A stretch of DNA of 64,000 bases from Frankia sp. AgB1.9 (GTDB lineage: Bacteria > Actinomycetota > Actinomycetes > Frankiales > Frankiaceae), in assembly GCF_016786355.1 (NCBI RefSeq), contig NZ_JADWYX010000006.1, positions 1 to 64,000 of the forward strand. The letters run 5' to 3'. The stretch's first letter is position 1. Each line of letters starts with the position of its first letter. Under the pieces are notes generated by a model. That model was not told the origin of the DNA, did not search any database, and saw only the letters and a program-made list of their open reading frames with translations. Shown piece by piece: positions 60,667 through 64,000 of this stretch. Made by a program: the position numbers and the translations under genes.

Positions 60667-62133
60667 TCAGCTGGCCGGTCCGGGGGCCGGTTCCGGTTCC
60701 GTCGGCTCGGCGCCCTTCGTGCCGCGCATGGACGGGAAGAGGACGACGTCGCGCAATGTCGGAGCATCCGTGATCAGCGCGATGAACCGGTCGATACCGA
60801 GCCCCAGGCCGGACATGGGCGGCATGCCGTACTCCATCGCCTCGATGAAGTCCTCTTCGAGCATCATCGTCTCGTCGTCGCCGGCCGCGCGCAGGTCGGC
60901 CTGCTCCTCCAGCCGTTCGCGCTGGTCAACCGGGTCGACCAGCTCCGAGTACGCCTTGACGAGCTCCCAGCCGTTCGCGACGACCTGGAACATGTCGAGC
61001 CGGGTCGGGTCGTCGTCGCTGCGCCGCGCCAGCGGCACCAGCTCCACCGGGTGCCCGACCAGGAAGCACGGCTGGACCAGCTCGGGCCGCACTGTCTTCT
61101 TGTAGAGCAGGTCGACGAGCGCCGCGTACGAGGGCGCCTTGCTGACATCCAGGCCGAACTCGACGCACTTCGTCTTCAACGTCTCGAAGTCGCGCACGAC
61201 CCGCAGGTCGATCTTGGTACGACTTTCGACGGCTTCCCGGTAGTCGATGACCGGCCAGTCCGTGCCGAAGTCGAGCTTGGTCCCTTCGTAGGTGACCGTC
61301 CGGGACCCGACCACGTCATCGAGGATCGCCAGGATCAGCTCACGGACGAAGCGCATGTTGTCGTGGTAGTCCCAGTACGCCGCGTACCACTCCAGCATCG
61401 TGAACTCCTGCAGATGCGAGGGGTCGATGCCCTCGTTGCGGAAGTTCCGGCCGATCTCGTAGACGCGGTCGAACGAGCCGGCGACGACCCGCTTGAGGTA
61501 GGTCTCCGGCGAGATGCGCAGGTAGAAGTCCTCGCCCAGCGCGTTGTGCCGGGTGATGAACGGGCGCGCCGCGGCGCCGGAGGCCGCCTCGGTGAGGACG
61601 GGCGTCTCGACCTCGAGGAAGTCGGCGTCGTCGAGGAAGCGCCGGATACGGCTGATCACCCGGGACCTGGTCTGGAACCGCTCCCGTGACACGGGGTTCG
61701 CCAGCAGGTCCAGGTAGCGGCGCCGGTAGCGGGTCTCCACGTCGGCGATGCCGTGCCACTTGTCCGGAAGCGCGCGCACTGCCTTGTTGAGCACCGCGAA
61801 GTCGGTGGCGCCGACGGTCCGCTCGCCCTTGCGCGTGGTGAAGACGATGCCGGTGACGCCGACGAAGTCGCCGACCTTCACCGAGCTGTGCCACTGCTTG
61901 AAGGTTTCCTCGCCGAGGTCGTTCTTCGCCAGCGAGATCTGCACCCGGCCGGCCCGGTCCTGGATGGTCCCGAAGACGAGGCCGCCGAACTTGCGCCACA
62001 GCATGAGGCGCCCGGCGACCCGGGCCGGCGTCCCGTCCGGCGCCGCCTGGACGTCCGCCGACGTCAGGTCCGTCTGATACCCGGACCTGGGCAGCCGTGC
62101 CGCCCCGTCGACCGTCGGCTCGTCGGCTGTCAT
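60667..62133 (-). CDS. lysS: Lysyl-tRNA synthetase, class II
   Basis: The enzyme charges tRNA-Lys. The 488-residue protein has the OB-fold anticodon domain (RVAGRLMLWRKFGGLVFGTIQD) and class II motifs 1 (FLEVETPVL), 2 (FRNEGIDPSHLQEFTMLEWYAAY) and 3 (GLGLGIDRFIALIT). The ATG at 62133 gives a usual N-terminus; a GTG/ATG 36 nt upstream is less likely. A Pro/Glu tail of about 20 residues ends the protein. It is on the opposite strand to clpC, sharing a divergent promoter region. Confidence 0.97.
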   Translation of the reverse strand: MTADEPTVDGAARLPRSGYQTDLTSADVQAAPDGTPARVAGRLMLWRKFGGLVFGTIQDRAGRVQISLAKNDLGEETFKQWHSSVKVGDFVGVTGIVFTTRKGERTVGATDFAVLNKAVRALPDKWHGIADVETRYRRRYLDLLANPVSRERFQTRSRVISRIRRFLDDADFLEVETPVLTEAASGAAARPFITRHNALGEDFYLRISPETYLKRVVAGSFDRVYEIGRNFRNEGIDPSHLQEFTMLEWYAAYWDYHDNMRFVRELILAILDDVVGSRTVTYEGTKLDFGTDWPVIDYREAVESRTKIDLRVVRDFETLKTKCVEFGLDVSKAPSYAALVDLLYKKTVRPELVQPCFLVGHPVELVPLARRSDDDPTRLDMFQVVANGWELVKAYSELVDPVDQRERLEEQADLRAAGDDETMMLEEDFIEAMEYGMPPMSGLGLGIDRFIALITDAPTLRDVVLFPSMRGTKGAEPTEPEPAPGPAS

Positions 62134-62801
62134 CGAACCCGCACCTTCTTCACACCGCGCGACCGTCACTCACCGCGCCACCGTCGGAAGCCGGCCGGCG
62201 CCGAGATGGCACGGACGGGCAGCCCCTGGGTCGCGGCCTGGCGACTCCCGGGCGCACCGATGCGCCACGAGGCAACACCCAGCGTACCGATCTGTGGCTC
62301 GGGGCCCGTGCGCCGCCGGGCGGCGCGGAGGGATGCGGAAGCTGGCACCGCCTCGGCACCTGCAAGATCGCCGTTTCCGCCCTCGCATGGCTGTAATCGC
62401 CCGGCGTCTACGACCACTTGAGGGCCAAAACGGCGATCAAGTCACGGACCGACGATGATCACCAGGTCCCCGGCGATCATCGCTGCGTGCGGGGGCGTCA
62501 GTTCCTCGGGCCGGTCGGGTAGGTAGCCGCACGGGCGGGTAGGCCAGCCAGGTGAGCCTGGACCTTTCCGCTCTCGGCGGAACGCCATGCCGGAATCATG
62601 TCTGCTCGGTCACCGTTGCGATGGGCGTCGAGGAAGACGTCTGGACCCATCGGGGCACGACGGCGCTGTCGGCCCTGTCCGCGCCGAGGTGGCCGGGTTC
62701 TGACGGGTAGGTTTCTGTTCGATGCGTGAGGACATGCCTCGGCGGAGCTAGCATGCGGATACCGGCTGTCGTGTGGTCGGTCGCAGCTCGAAGGAGCGCA
62801 C
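62134..62801. other. 668-bp divergent region between lysS and clpC
   Basis: It contains repeat copy E (62363-62441). The remainder shows no gene. An lsr2 gene, which sits before clpC in many actinobacteria, is absent. A clpC ribosome site (GAAGGAG) is at about 62790. Promoter positions are not clear. Confidence 0.5.
62363..62441. repeat. Dispersed palindromic repeat, copy E
   Basis: A 79-bp copy with ends caagatcgccgtttccgccc and gggccaaaacggcgatcaag. Unlike the other copies it is in a divergent promoter region (between lysS and clpC). Confidence 0.85.
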
Positions 62802-64000
62802 ATGTTCGAGAGATTCACCGACCGGGCACGTCGGGTCGTCGTCCTGGCTCAAGAAGAAGCCAGGATGCTCAACCACAACTACATCGGCACCGAGCACATC
62901 CTTCTCGGCCTGATCCACGAGGGCGAGGGTGTCGCGGCGAAGGCGCTGGAGTCGCTGGGGATCTCGCTCGAGGGTGTGCGGTCGCAGGTTGAAGAGATCA
63001 TCGGTCAGGGCCAGCAGGCCCCGAGCGGGCACATCCCCTTCACCCCGCGCGCGAAGAAGGTCCTCGAGCTCTCCCTGCGCGAGGCGCTGCAGCTCGGTCA
63101 CAACTACATCGGCACCGAGCACATCCTCCTCGGCCTGATCCGCGAGGGTGAGGGCGTCGCCGCCCAGGTGCTGGTCAAGCTCGGCGCCGACCTCAACCGG
63201 GTCCGCCAGCAGGTCATCCAGCTGCTCTCCGGCTACCAGGGCAAGGGCGACCCGGCGACCGCCGGCGCTCCGTCCGAGGGCACGCCGTCGACGTCGCTGG
63301 TGCTCGACCAGTTCGGCCGCAACCTGACCGCGGCCGCCCGCGAGGCCAAACTCGACCCCGTCATCGGGCGCGAGAAGGAAATCGAGCGGGTCATGCAGGT
63401 CCTGTCCCGCCGGACCAAGAACAACCCGGTCCTGATCGGCGAGCCCGGCGTCGGCAAGACCGCCGTCGTCGAGGGCCTGGCGCAGGCGATCGTCAAGGGC
63501 GAGGTGCCCGAGACGCTCAAGGACAAGCAGCTCTACACGCTGGACCTGGGCGCTCTGGTCGCCGGCTCCCGCTACCGCGGTGACTTCGAGGAGCGCCTGA
63601 AGAAGGTCCTCAAGGAGATCCGCACCCGCGGCGACATCATCCTGTTCATCGACGAGCTGCACACGCTCGTCGGCGCGGGTGCCGCCGAGGGCGCGATCGA
63701 CGCCGCGTCGATCCTCAAGCCGATGCTGGCCCGCGGCGAGCTGCAGACGATCGGTGCGACCACGCTCGACGAGTACCGCAAGCACCTGGAGAAGGACGCC
63801 GCGCTGGAGCGCCGCTTCCAGCCGATCCAGGTCGCGGAGCCGTCGGTGGCGCACACCATCGAGATCCTCAAGGGCCTGCGCGACCGGTACGAGGCACACC
63901 ACCGTGTCTCGATCACCGACGCCGCCCTGGTCGCCGCCGCGTCGCTGGCCGACCGGTACATCTCGGACCGCTTCCTGCCGGACAAGGCGATCGACCTGAT
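62802..64000 (+). CDS. clpC: ATP-dependent Clp protease ATP-binding subunit ClpC (5' part)
   Basis: The first 399 codons of an HSP100 unfoldase; the gene runs off the window. Two N-terminal Clp repeats ([16 protein letters not shown] and [16 protein letters not shown], each followed by [14 protein letters not shown]) are followed by the first AAA+ domain: Walker [16 protein letters not shown], pore loop [14 protein letters not shown], Walker [16 protein letters not shown] and sensor [12 protein letters not shown]. It unfolds proteins for ClpP. The ATG has a strong GAAGGAG site. No coding difference from family norms is seen. Confidence 0.98.
   Translation, partial: MFERFTDRARRVVVLAQEEARMLNHNYIGTEHILLGLIHEGEGVAAKALESLGISLEGVRSQVEEIIGQGQQAPSGHIPFTPRAKKVLELSLREALQLGHNYIGTEHILLGLIREGEGVAAQVLVKLGADLNRVRQQVIQLLSGYQGKGDPATAGAPSEGTPSTSLVLDQFGRNLTAAAREAKLDPVIGREKEIERVMQVLSRRTKNNPVLIGEPGVGKTAVVEGLAQAIVKGEVPETLKDKQLYTLDLGALVAGSRYRGDFEERLKKVLKEIRTRGDIILFIDELHTLVGAGAAEGAIDAASILKPMLARGELQTIGATTLDEYRKHLEKDAALERRFQPIQVAEPSVAHTIEILKGLRDRYEAHHRVSITDAALVAAASLADRYISDRFLPDKAIDL

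Noticed and set aside
62748..63902. Minus-strand open frame opposite clpC
   Set aside because: clpC is unmistakable on the plus strand, and the antisense frame has low-complexity composition.
1..64000. CRISPR arrays, rRNA and tRNA genes
   Set aside because: No array of evenly spaced direct repeats with unique spacers was seen (the tandem repeats are contiguous and short), and no cloverleaf or rRNA segment was recognised by eye.

Overview
The window is very GC-rich, densely coded DNA from a filamentous-type actinobacterium. The core genes (purC, panC-nadB-nadC-coaX, class II lysS, clpC), the helix-turn-helix/DUF397 gene set and a remnant of actinobacterial conjugative-element type fit Frankia or a close relative of the Frankiales. 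The genus is an inference; the phylum is secure. No rRNA, tRNA or CRISPR array was recognised.

Layout. (1) 1-4.7 kb: purC, an Fe(II)/2-oxoglutarate dioxygenase, a small HTH protein, a YdcF-like membrane protein and a Nudix hydrolase. (2) 4.7-9.0 kb: a four-gene sugar-nucleotide operon on the minus strand (CDP-glucose-type cytidylyltransferase, SDR epimerase/dehydratase, two methyltransferases). (3) 9.9-26.3 kb: a Wzx/Wzy-type exopolysaccharide cluster (CelD-like acyltransferase, secreted beta-helix lipoprotein, three glycosyltransferases, Wzy polymerase, Wzz/BY-kinase, Wzx flippase with long disordered tails) and an MMPL exporter. (4) 26.5-30.9 kb: panC-nadB-nadC-coaX, the first three joined by GTGA overlaps. 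(5) 31.4-37.6 kb: two tandem paralogous WbaP-type sugar transferases, an SGNH lipoprotein and a second YdcF-like protein. (6) 37.7-47 kb: an accessory island with a large orphan protein, an antitoxin/PIN toxin pair, a two-gene module sharing an amyloid-like (RHIM-like) peptide and carrying an EAD1-type domain, two conjugative-element-like genes, and an XRE regulator with two DUF397 genes. (7) 47-60.5 kb: a synthase-type polyuronate cluster resembling a minimal alginate operon (AlgD-, Alg8-, AlgG- and AlgL-like functions plus an O-acyltransferase), with a second processive GT2, two more beta-helix proteins and a PL7 lyase. (8) 60.7-64 kb: lysS and the start of clpC.

How the parts relate. Regions 2, 3 and 5 together can prime, decorate, flip and polymerise a lipid-linked repeat-unit polysaccharide. 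Region 7 looks like an independent synthase-dependent pathway making an acetylated, epimerised and lyase-trimmed uronan. The flippase and the priming transferases carry similar E-T-T or T-V peptides in their disordered N-terminal tails, which suggests joint control by Ser/Thr kinases. A roughly 78-bp inverted-repeat element occurs five times, four of them at gene 3' ends and three in convergent gaps.

The two observations most worth pursuing are the alginate-like operon (47030-54247 with 54822-60480) and the EAD1/amyloid-motif pair (40989-43265).
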